Shown here piece after piece: positions 30,972 through 38,206 of a stretch of 48,325 nucleotides of DNA (position 1 is the first letter of the stretch; each line of letters begins with the position of its first letter). The notes under the pieces were generated by a model that made no database searches, had not been told where the DNA came from, and was given only the letters and a program-made list of their open reading frames with translations. The position numbers and the translations under genes are program-made. The DNA is taken from IMG/VR virus record IMGVR_UViG_3300037488_002528, positions 1 through 48,325 of that record. One strand, given 5' to 3'. This stretch comes from a virus.

Positions 30972-33878
30972 ATGAAAAAACCAACCGATGAACTTCACGA
31001 ACTACCTGTTTCAATCTACGACCCGCCATTAACGGGTTCCGTTCAAGCGGCGGTTGAAAACGGCAATTGGGATTTGTTGTTTAAGGTCGACAACCTCACC
31101 GCTGCCTTCAACCCTGACCAAGAGCGCGACGAGAACGGGCGATGGGGTTCGGGTGGCGGGCGTGAGCAGCCAATTACCAAATCGAAATTACAACGAACAA
31201 ATACCGATTCTGTTCCAAACATCATCGGTACGGCAGAAGAACGCGAAAAACGGTGGGGCAGCACAAACAAAGAAGTTTTTGAATCGCTGCGCGAGCAATT
31301 TCCTGAAGTTAAATTTAAGGGTGAGAGTGCGGAAATTCCGTTAAATCATTTAACTGCGTATGCAGAAGGTTTGAAATTCACCTCCGAGCAAATGCCCAAT
31401 GTTGTAGAATCGGTGGACATAATTGAGTTTGAAAGCAAAGACGACGGTATTGTTAGGGGCGAAGCAATAATTAACGCCCTTGGTGGCATCGAAATAAGTT
31501 TTTATTATCAAAACCAATTAGAAAAATCCGTTGATTCTCCTAATTGGAGTGCAATACAGGGAAACTCAGAAGTATTGGCGTTTGGAACTGCGGTACATGA
31601 AATGAGTCATATTGCTATGGCGGTTTACACGGTCAATTACGAAGCAAAAAATAGTAATAATCCAGAACTCGAAAGTCCAACGCTTGCGCCAAAAGACTAT
31701 ACACAAAAGGGTTGGGCTGGCAGTTACAAAACCTACCCCGAATTTGAAAAAGCAAATTTCACATTAACCGACCCGCGAAGAACTGGTTTAGATTTCCATC
31801 CAGTATCGGAATACGCCTTAACTCACGAAAAAGAAGCGTTTGCTGAAGGTCTGTCCAATTCTTTGGTTCATGCTGCCGATTACCCTAATCGTGTTAACAA
31901 CGACCCTAATCGCGCCGTATCGCAAAAAGTTTTTGATTTGCTAAAAGAAGGACATCCGATTACGCCGTCATTAAAAACTGCACTTCTACCCGTTGATTCC
32001 GTCGGCAGCAGTCGAATAAGTCAATTTCGTGTAGATTTGCAAAACGATTCGACGACTAAAAAAGGACTGGTCGCTTCTGCAAGCATCAATACTGATGAAT
32101 TGGATTCAATAATTCTCGTAACGGAGTTTGTTGAAGGCACATGGCTTTGGGATTTCGTTCATGCAGCGGACACCCTTACCGCCGCTTTCAACCCTGACCA
32201 ACCGCGAGGCGCTGACGGCAAGTGGGGTTCAAGTGGTGACACATCTGAGCCTAAGACCGGCAAGGTAGACATTTCGGAAATAGTGCCGGGTGCAGACCTA
32301 AGCGGTCGCGATTTGTCCGGCATGGATTTGCGCAATGTAGATTTGACCGGCGTGAATTTGACCGGCGCAAACCTGCGCGGCGCAAACCTGACCGGCGCAG
32401 ACCTGATTGGCGCAAACCTGTACGGCGCAGACCTGAGCCACGCATTTCTGAAAGGCGCATCCCTGCGTGGAGCAAACCTGAACTCCGCACACCTGACCGG
32501 CGCAGACCTAGACGGCGCAAACCTAAAGGGCGCAGGTCTGTCCGGCGCATCCCTGCAAGGCGCATCCCTGCAAGGCGCAGACCTAGACGATACAAACCTG
32601 TTTGGCGCAAACCTGCGCGACGCAAACCTGACCGGCGCACACTTGCTCGACGCAAACCTGCACGGCGTAATTCTAACCAACGCCGACCTAACCGCCGCAG
32701 ACCTAACCGGCGCAAATCTAGGCGCCGCAAACCTGCGCGACGCAGACCTGTCTCGCGCAGACCTAGATGGCGCAAACCTACAAGGCGCACTCCTAGACAA
32801 CACAGACCTAACCGGCGCATCCCTGCAAGGCACAGACCTAACCGGCGCATACCTAGCGGGCGCAGTCCTGTCTAACGCAAACTTGAACGGCGCGAACTTG
32901 TCCAGCGCAGACCTGACTCGCGCAAATCTGACCGGCGCAAACCTGCAAGAAGCAGACCTGCGCAAAGCAGATTTGACCGGCGCAGACCTGACCGACGCAA
33001 ATATGTATTACGCAGACCTGCGCAAAGCAGACCTGCGCAACGCAGACCTGTCCAGCGCACACAACCTGTCCTTTGCAAAACTAGAGGGTGCAGACCTGAC
33101 CGACGCAAAACTGCCCCCATCAGAAAGAGAAAACCCAAATGGGGATTTGCTTGAAAAAGCAATTGCTCGCGCCGATTTTGACCCTAAAGACGCTGAATAC
33201 TTTAATCGCGAAATAATCAAAAAGCCCAATGAGCGAATGCCAATTGGTCTACTAACTACACAAATAAAAGGTGACTTGGACTTAGGCAATCATAACGTTT
33301 CTCCTAAAGAACTAAAAATAGAAGTTGAAACACAAATAGAAAGTTCCGCATCGTTTCAGAATCTTGGAGCAGGTTGGGATTCTTTGAGTTCCGCTCGTGA
33401 CTACACCGACGAATGGGCTATTACCTCAAACGATAGTCGCAAGGCTGAGTTGATTCAGGAGTCCGCATCGCGCGTGTTGTTGGGGCAAGAAGCACCACTA
33501 CCTACCGGATGGGATAATAAATACACAGGACAATCCACACAAGCCGAACTGGTTGTTTTCGAAATGTATCAAAGAACCCAAGGAAAACTTGCCGATGCTG
33601 GTTACAAACCCGACGACACCTTGACCCTGTATCGCGGCGTTGGCCGTAGTGACACTACACTTTCGCTAAGACCGTTGTCGTCTTGGTCTGCGAAGCCCGC
33701 CGTTGCTGCCGAATTTGCCTCTGAAAGCGGAACCGTATGGGCTGCCGAAGTGCCAATCAAGAACATCGTAGCCACACCCGCTACAGGCTTTGGTTGCTAT
33801 GACGAGTACGAAGTAACCGTGATGGCGAGGTCTTTTCAATCTGATGTTGGTACGATGCTTATGAGAAAGGAAATCTAA
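30972..33878 (+). CDS. Modular effector polyprotein: zincin, pentapeptide helix, ADP-ribosyltransferase
   Basis: 968 residues from ATG 30972, five bases after AAGGAG; GTG 30966 overlaps the previous stop but is too close to the site. Modules: G-S-V-Q-A-A-V-E-N block (about 22-37) copied from the previous protein; linker 7 (45-61); zincin 3 with H-E-M-S-H at 209-213 and Glu292; linker 8 (405-421); about 55 pentapeptide repeats (437-712); ADP-ribosyltransferase (about 717-968) with L-Y-R888-G, S903-S-W-S and E945-Y-E947, the R-S-E arrangement of arginine-specific toxins such as VIP2 and phage head ARTs. It would transfer ADP-ribose from NAD to a host protein. All catalytic positions are present. 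Confidence 0.84.
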   Translation: MKKPTDELHELPVSIYDPPLTGSVQAAVENGNWDLLFKVDNLTAAFNPDQERDENGRWGSGGGREQPITKSKLQRTNTDSVPNIIGTAEEREKRWGSTNKEVFESLREQFPEVKFKGESAEIPLNHLTAYAEGLKFTSEQMPNVVESVDIIEFESKDDGIVRGEAIINALGGIEISFYYQNQLEKSVDSPNWSAIQGNSEVLAFGTAVHEMSHIAMAVYTVNYEAKNSNNPELESPTLAPKDYTQKGWAGSYKTYPEFEKANFTLTDPRRTGLDFHPVSEYALTHEKEAFAEGLSNSLVHAADYPNRVNNDPNRAVSQKVFDLLKEGHPITPSLKTALLPVDSVGSSRISQFRVDLQNDSTTKKGLVASASINTDELDSIILVTEFVEGTWLWDFVHAADTLTAAFNPDQPRGADGKWGSSGDTSEPKTGKVDISEIVPGADLSGRDLSGMDLRNVDLTGVNLTGANLRGANLTGADLIGANLYGADLSHAFLKGASLRGANLNSAHLTGADLDGANLKGAGLSGASLQGASLQGADLDDTNLFGANLRDANLTGAHLLDANLHGVILTNADLTAADLTGANLGAANLRDADLSRADLDGANLQGALLDNTDLTGASLQGTDLTGAYLAGAVLSNANLNGANLSSADLTRANLTGANLQEADLRKADLTGADLTDANMYYADLRKADLRNADLSSAHNLSFAKLEGADLTDAKLPPSERENPNGDLLEKAIARADFDPKDAEYFNREIIKKPNERMPIGLLTTQIKGDLDLGNHNVSPKELKIEVETQIESSASFQNLGAGWDSLSSARDYTDEWAITSNDSRKAELIQESASRVLLGQEAPLPTGWDNKYTGQSTQAELVVFEMYQRTQGKLADAGYKPDDTLTLYRGVGRSDTTLSLRPLSSWSAKPAVAAEFASESGTVWAAEVPIKNIVATPATGFGCYDEYEVTVMARSFQSDVGTMLMRKEI

Positions 33879-34132
33879 TGATTGATTACGACGCTCTTCG
33901 TGAAAAGTATGCCAAGCCTCTTGCCGACGACTGGATAAAACGCAATTCGTGGGATTTATACAACAAGGACTACAGCGGTCCGCTGATTAATCTTGACGAG
34001 TTTTTGGCTATTGGCGGCGCACCAGCCACCGAATTGGAAACAAAAGAAAGACTTGAATACGCTTTGGTTTGCCACGAGGCGATGCCCGCTACCCTTAAAG
34101 TAGCCATGATTGAATGGCTAGAATTGCATTGA
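33878..34132 (+). CDS. Small protein after ADP-ribosyltransferase; candidate immunity protein
   Basis: 84 residues, start overlapping the toxin stop by one base (TAATG) with an AAGGAAA site. Helical and acidic, with W-I-K-R-N-S-W-D-L-Y and a C-terminal A-M-I-E-W-L-E-L-H. No known family. Its position after a transferase mirrors the small gene after the kinase at 26015, which suggests toxin-partner pairs; inference from context only. Confidence 0.62.
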   Translation: MIDYDALREKYAKPLADDWIKRNSWDLYNKDYSGPLINLDEFLAIGGAPATELETKERLEYALVCHEAMPATLKVAMIEWLELH

Positions 34133-34183
34133 TTAGAGAATAGAACGCAAATAAGTTATGATTGCCTGATTCTAGGAGGAAAT

Positions 34184-35491
34184 ATGAAAAGCACTTATCG
34201 CAGACCCCGTATGAGTCTGACTGCTTCTGCAATTCCAGCAGTTCCTCCCGCCTCGTGGTATGAGAACCCAAACCTAACGGCGCCCACGGCTATAACAGTT
34301 ACCGACGACGGCAAGATTTTTGGCCACCTAGCGCCATGGGGAACTTGTCACACCGGATTTCGCGACTCTTGCGTTACCGCGCCCAAATCAACCACCGACT
34401 ATGCCTACTTCACAATTGGCTCGACAGCGGTTGAATGCGACGATTGTGACGGCAACAAAGTGAGCGAGATTCGCACCGGAGTCATAACCCTCGGCACGCT
34501 GCACGCTGGTCAAAAACTGAACGGCAAAGCAGCCCTCTCGCATTACGAAAATACAGGCGCAGCCGTGGCCGATGTTGCAGCCGGAGAAGATACCCACGGG
34601 ATTTGGATTGCAGGGGCGCTCCGCCCAACAGTCACCGAAAAAGAGGTGCGCGAACTACGCGGCGCAGCGCTATCGGGAGATTGGCGCAGAATAAACGGAA
34701 ACCTTGAATTGGTGGCCGCTTTGGCGGTTAACACTCCGGGATTTCCAGTTATCCGTGCAAGCGCTTTTGTGGCTGAAGACGGCGAACAGATGTCTTTAGT
34801 AGCAGCCGGAGCGCTAGTGGCCAAGCCTGAAGAAAAACTTGATGAGCCTACTTCAATCTTTGATAAACTAAAACAGTCTCTAGCCTACGGCTACGACAAG
34901 CCAAAAAAGAAGAAAAAAGAAATGGCTTCTGAAGACCTAGTAAATAAAATTGCTTTAGCGTTTAGCCCCGAACAAGAACGCGACGAGAGTGGCAAATGGA
35001 CATCAGGGGGAAGTGACGACCGCCACCCCGAAACAATAGAACCATACGCAGACTTGAGCGGTCGCGATTTTCACAATAAAGACCTTGACGGAGCAGACCT
35101 GCACGGCGCAGACCTAAGCGAAACAAATTTACGAGGCGCACATCTTAAAGATGCTGTGCTTACAGATGCAAACTTGAGCAATGCAAACTTGCGGTTCGCA
35201 GACCTGACCAACGCAAACCTGACCGGCGCAGACCTGACCAACGCAGACTGGCGTGGCGCAATGCTAGAGGGGGCAATTCTTCAGGGCGCTACTTTTGATG
35301 ACGGTTCGATTGGTTCCCCACGACTTCCTAGCACCGACATCCTAAAAGGAACATTGGGAACTCCGAGCAATTTTGATATGTCTCTTGTAGATAAAATTAC
35401 CTTGGCTTACAATCCCGACCAAGCAAGCGTCGAAAGCGCAGAAAGTGGCCAAACGGTGCCGGAAGCCATTGCGGAGAACGATAAACCCTAA
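34184..35491 (+). CDS. Capsid maturation protease-type domain with linker and pentapeptide tail
   Basis: 435 residues with a TAGGAGGAAAT-ATG start. Residues 1-215 (I-F-G-H-L-A-P-W-G-T-C-H-T-G-F, H-G-I-W-I-A-G-A-L-R-P, S-G-D-W-R-R-I-N-G-N-L-E-L-V-A-A-L) match the second half of the capsid maturation protease of actinophages as I remember it; in those the 24085-type half and this one form a single protein. Linker copy 9 lies at 259-275, about 17 pentapeptide repeats at 285-370 and a decayed linker (N-P-D-Q) at 408-413. A block of effector genes therefore seems to have split the protein. Confidence 0.78.
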   Translation: MKSTYRRPRMSLTASAIPAVPPASWYENPNLTAPTAITVTDDGKIFGHLAPWGTCHTGFRDSCVTAPKSTTDYAYFTIGSTAVECDDCDGNKVSEIRTGVITLGTLHAGQKLNGKAALSHYENTGAAVADVAAGEDTHGIWIAGALRPTVTEKEVRELRGAALSGDWRRINGNLELVAALAVNTPGFPVIRASAFVAEDGEQMSLVAAGALVAKPEEKLDEPTSIFDKLKQSLAYGYDKPKKKKKEMASEDLVNKIALAFSPEQERDESGKWTSGGSDDRHPETIEPYADLSGRDFHNKDLDGADLHGADLSETNLRGAHLKDAVLTDANLSNANLRFADLTNANLTGADLTNADWRGAMLEGAILQGATFDDGSIGSPRLPSTDILKGTLGTPSNFDMSLVDKITLAYNPDQASVESAESGQTVPEAIAENDKP

Positions 35492-35555
35492 TTCGGTCAG
35501 CAAGGCACTATGCTTGGGGAAAGCGGTTAAACCCATCCCCGACCGAGGAGTAAAA

Positions 35556-35795
35556 TTGGGCTTTAGCGATGAAGTAGAAATTGCCGCAAAGAACCTCCCC
35601 GTGCCTCATAACAATAAAAGAAAATGGGTAAAAGAAAATCTAGGCGAGGAAAGTAAAGAGTTCGACAAACTTGTTGCCGATGCCACAATAGACCCGCGAG
35701 CGATTTGGGAAGTCCTCACCAAAAGAGGATTAGATGTTCACCTCAATACCGTCAATCGATGGTGCAAGGAGGAGCGGCATGTCTCTCAGCGATGA
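35556..35795 (+). CDS. Small HTH-like DNA-binding protein
   Basis: 79 residues from TTG 35556, five bases after GAGGAG. Helical, with F-D-K-L-V-A-D-A-T-I-D-P-R-A-I-W-E-V-L-T-K-R-G-L and D-V-H-L-N-T-V-N-R-W-C-K-E-E, a likely helix-turn-helix. Overlaps the phosphoesterase start by 17 bp. Perhaps guides the phosphoesterase to DNA. Confidence 0.62.
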   Translation: MGFSDEVEIAAKNLPVPHNNKRKWVKENLGEESKEFDKLVADATIDPRAIWEVLTKRGLDVHLNTVNRWCKEERHVSQR

Positions 35796-36789
35796 AGTGC
35801 GCGAGGCTGAAGAACTTGCAGAACTTAGAAAAACCAACGCATCTTTGGCAAAAAGGCTAAAGGTATCTAACGCAAAAACACAAGACCTGATTGATGCGGT
35901 TTACAGGGCTGCTTACGAAGCGAGTCTCATCATAGGAAAAGGTACGCCAATTCCTTCTCCTAAACTTTCTGCCGGTAAAGCCGAAGTGGCTCTCGTTCAC
36001 GCAACCGATTGGCAATACGGAAAAGGTACTGAATCTTATTCGCAAGCCGTTTGCGAAAAAAGAATTATGAAATTTGTTCAAAAAGTTGAAGAACTGACAA
36101 ACATACAACGCGCCGACCACCCAATTAATGAGTGTCATTTGATGCTCGGCGGAGACATGGTTGAGGGAATGAACATTTTTCCGGGGCAGGTGTATGAGAT
36201 TGAATCGTATCTTTTTGAACAACTGTTTGGAGTCTCTGCTCTGATTGAGCAAATGGTATCTAAACTTTTAGAGATATTTCCCAAGGTAGTTGTGTGGGAA
36301 GAATCAGGAAACCACGGTCGGCTTGGCCGTAAAGGCGAAAACCCTAGCGGAGACAACATCGACCGTATGGCCTACAAGATAGCCAAGGAGCGGATGGAGT
36401 CCACAAAACACAAAGGACTCACTTGGAACTCTCAAACATCTTGGTACCAAATCGTGGAGATTGGCAAATACAAATGTATGCTCGCTCACGGTGACGAAAT
36501 CAAATCGTTCGGTGGAAACACCCCTGCTTTTGGTATTTTAAGAAAATGTAACCAATGGGCGACGGGTGTTTTAGAAGAACACTCCGATGTTTATTTGGGT
36601 CATTTCCACACCCCAATGACGCTTACTCTTGCTAATGGCGCACGAGTCTTCATCACCGGCTCGCCGGAATCAGACAATCAATACGCCAAAGAATTTATGG
36701 CGGCCACCGGTCATCCTTCTCAGCGGGTTCATTTTATTGACCCTCGAAAAGGGCGCGTGACTAGCGAGCATTTAGTTTGGCTTGAATAA
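35779..36789 (+). CDS. Calcineurin-like metallophosphoesterase
   Basis: 336 residues from ATG 35779 behind AAGGAGG. Conserved blocks in order: H-A-T-D77-W-Q-Y-G, L-G-G-D-M-V-E-G, E-S-G-N-H-G-R, L-A-H-G-D-E and Y-L-G-H-F-H-T, the two-metal site of phosphoesterases (Mre11/SbcD-like or nucleotide hydrolases). An N-terminal coiled helix precedes it. Probably a DNA-processing nuclease; it lies between effector and capsid genes, an unusual place. Confidence 0.86.
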   Translation: MSLSDEVREAEELAELRKTNASLAKRLKVSNAKTQDLIDAVYRAAYEASLIIGKGTPIPSPKLSAGKAEVALVHATDWQYGKGTESYSQAVCEKRIMKFVQKVEELTNIQRADHPINECHLMLGGDMVEGMNIFPGQVYEIESYLFEQLFGVSALIEQMVSKLLEIFPKVVVWEESGNHGRLGRKGENPSGDNIDRMAYKIAKERMESTKHKGLTWNSQTSWYQIVEIGKYKCMLAHGDEIKSFGGNTPAFGILRKCNQWATGVLEEHSDVYLGHFHTPMTLTLANGARVFITGSPESDNQYAKEFMAATGHPSQRVHFIDPRKGRVTSEHLVWLE

Positions 36790-37133
36790 TGGTGGAGAAA
36801 AAGTTTCCTCTTCCAAAAGAAGTAGAGGTCGGCCCATATGTTTATACAATCGCTCACGGGGATGTCACTACTCGAAGACAACTTGGTGGTGACCATGGCG
36901 AAACCGACCATAGCGAACTCATCATAAAAATAAATGAGCGAGCAACGGGAGTTGTGCGAGAAACTTTAGTTCACGAATTATTGCACGCCCTGTCGGACTT
37001 GGCCGGATTACAGGAGCAATACGGCGCCGAAGCCGACGAGCAATGGTGTCGTCGGATTGCGCCGTGGCTACTTGATACGCTCCGGCGCAATCCTAATCTT
37101 GTAGATTTTCTTTTAACGGATTTAGACCTGTAA
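36789..37133 (+). CDS. Short zinc metallopeptidase (SprT/ImmA-like)
   Basis: 114 residues; start overlaps the previous stop (TAATG). V-H62-E63-L-L-H66-A gives HExxH; the preceding strands and T-L-V-H-E-L-L-H-A-L-S-D resemble phage SprT- or ImmA-type peptidases. The domain is not related in visible sequence to the three larger zincins upstream. It may cut a host regulator or a DNA-protein adduct. Confidence 0.78.
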   Translation: MVEKKFPLPKEVEVGPYVYTIAHGDVTTRRQLGGDHGETDHSELIIKINERATGVVRETLVHELLHALSDLAGLQEQYGAEADEQWCRRIAPWLLDTLRRNPNLVDFLLTDLDL

Positions 37134-37134
37134 A

Positions 37135-37386
37135 CTAGGCCGACTTCAAGTGCAGTTTTAATTCAGCCTTGACAGCCTTGGCTTTCTCTCCACGCCAAGA
37201 AGTCAGGTTCGATAGAGCATACGCTACGATGCTCTCGGCGGAATCCGCAAAATAAGAATCCGTGATGGTTGTGAGCGATTGCAACGGCGTCACGTACGCC
37301 TCGGCAGGCGCGTACCACGCCTTGCCTGAACACTCGTCAGCAATCTCGTAAGCAATCTCGCTCAACGGTCGAAGTTCATTTTTCAT
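37135..37386 (-). CDS. Hypothetical protein
   Basis: 83 residues with the AAAGGGAGGCAAC leader. Helical, S-E-I-A-Y-E-I-A-D-E-C and a lysine-rich end. Convergent to the zincin with one base between stops. No family recognised. Confidence 0.62.
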   Translation of the reverse strand: MKNELRPLSEIAYEIADECSGKAWYAPAEAYVTPLQSLTTITDSYFADSAESIVAYALSNLTSWRGEKAKAVKAELKLHLKSA

Positions 37387-37407
37387 GTTGCCTCCCTTTG
37401 CTAGGTT

Positions 37408-37659
37408 TTATTGCTTGTACGGCTTCGGGTGAAGTCGCAAAGTCGCCGCTTCCGGCTTATCTATTGAAAATGACACGCTCTTTTGGCGGGTCACTCCCGT
37501 GCCGGAGGTGTATTCAATTTTTATTAACTTGCTCCCAAACGACACAATTTTGGCGTCATACCAAAACCCAAACGCTTTGGCTTGAACGGTGTCGCCCACG
37601 GCCAAGGCGGTATAGTCGCCGCTTGAATCAAATCGGGTGATGATTTCTTTTGTTTTCAT
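37408..37659 (-). CDS. Small SH3/Tudor-like barrel protein
   Basis: 83 residues. L-A-V-G-D-T-V-Q-A-K-A-F-G-F-W-Y-D-A-K-I-V-S-F and I-K-I-E-Y-T have the rhythm of a small beta-barrel binding peptides or nucleic acid. First gene after promoter 37704-37732; leader copied from 17581. Confidence 0.62.
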   Translation of the reverse strand: MKTKEIITRFDSSGDYTALAVGDTVQAKAFGFWYDAKIVSFGSKLIKIEYTSGTGVTRQKSVSFSIDKPEAATLRLHPKPYKQ

Positions 37660-37716
37660 GTTGCCGCTCCTTTTGTTTGCTGGCCTTCTCTCCCTACACC
37701 CCTACACTAGCAGGTT
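37657..37716. repeat. Duplicated leader/promoter segment, copy 2
   Basis: Near-identical to 17579-17637, covering start codon, GGAGCGGCAAC site, leader and -10. Together with the divergent promoter on the right it repeats the whole island design. Confidence 0.75.
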
Positions 37717-37732
37717 TGATTGCCCAATGCAA
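37704..37732 (-). promoter_or_regulatory. Promoter of leftward genes of second island
   Basis: Minus strand: TTGCAT (37732-37727), 17-bp spacer ending TGC, TAGTGT (37709-37704). Same family as 8862-8890. Confidence 0.7.
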
Positions 37733-37771
37733 CGATGCTAAAAACAAGCAATAGCAACATTTTATAGGTCA

Positions 37772-37800
37772 TTGCAACCGGTCTGGATGTCTGCTAGTGT
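37772..37800 (+). promoter_or_regulatory. Promoter of rightward genes of second island
   Basis: TTGCAA (37772-37777), 17-bp spacer ending TGC, TAGTGT (37795-37800), then the leader AGGGGTGTAGAGAGAGGGAGG and ATG 37826. Divergent from 37704-37732. Confidence 0.72.
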
Positions 37801-37825
37801 AGGGGTGTAGAGAGAGGGAGGCAAA

Positions 37826-38206
37826 ATGCCAAACGGAAAAGAATTCAAATGTGACAAATGTGGGGAAAAAGTCGCATGGCTGACCAATAAAGCCGGAAAT
37901 CGTTATCTTGGCGAGTATCGCACTTACGGTCGCCGCTTTCCGCATTATCACTCTGACGAAGATGTAGAAATCTACTTGGGGGGGAAGGCTGCGGCAATTA
38001 ACGAGGGTTGGATTGTTAAAGGTCAGACCGTTGAGGTTTTCAAGGGTCGTAAGGTTCCTAAGGGTACGACCGGCGTTATCTTTTGGGTATCGCCCGAGAA
38101 AGACGCTTACGGGGTGGTCAAGATTGGCCTTAAGACGGAAGCCGGAGAACCGCACTTTACAAATGTTGCCAATGTTCGCGTAATCAAAGAAGGGATAGCG
38201 ACATGA
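37826..38206 (+). CDS. Zinc-ribbon and KOW/SH3-like protein
   Basis: 126 residues. F-K-C-D-K-C-G near the start is a half zinc ribbon; V-K-G-Q-T-V-E-V-F-K-G-R-K-V-P-K-G-T-T-G-V-I-F-W at about 66-90 is a KOW-like beta-barrel, suggesting nucleic-acid or ribosome contact. Expressed from the promoter immediately upstream and overlaps the pentapeptide gene (ATGA). Function unknown. Confidence 0.7.
   Translation: MPNGKEFKCDKCGEKVAWLTNKAGNRYLGEYRTYGRRFPHYHSDEDVEIYLGGKAAAINEGWIVKGQTVEVFKGRKVPKGTTGVIFWVSPEKDAYGVVKIGLKTEAGEPHFTNVANVRVIKEGIAT

Larger units (their letters stand above)
24583..35422 (+). repeat. Dispersed 17-residue linker repeat (51 bp), nine full copies and one decayed
   Basis: Copies begin at 24583, 25117, 26305, 27649, 28237, 29965, 31104, 32184 and 34958, plus a shortened copy at 35405. 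Protein consensus A-[FY]-[ND]-P-D-Q-[EP]-R-[DG]-x-x-G-[RK]-W-[GTS]-S-[GS], usually preceded by [TS]-L-[AT]-A. Each copy sits between two different modules in the four long genes 24085-35491. Similar P-D-Q-P-R-D-x-x-G-R-W strings are, as I recall, frequent in phage head-associated fusion proteins; their role is not established. Candidate functions are protease cleavage, capsid-docking or effector-delivery signal. Confidence 0.9.

Noticed and set aside
32159-32965. 268-residue minus-strand ORF (and similar ones at 28053-28711 and 32853-33162) with regular R-x-A-P-x-R repeats
   Set aside because: They mirror the 15-bp pentapeptide repeat of the plus strand; the repeat unit lacks stops in several frames, so long antisense ORFs are expected.
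28348-33110. CRISPR-like look of regularly spaced repeats
   Set aside because: The repeat is continuous 15-bp coding DNA with no unique spacers and encodes A-[DN]-L-x-x.
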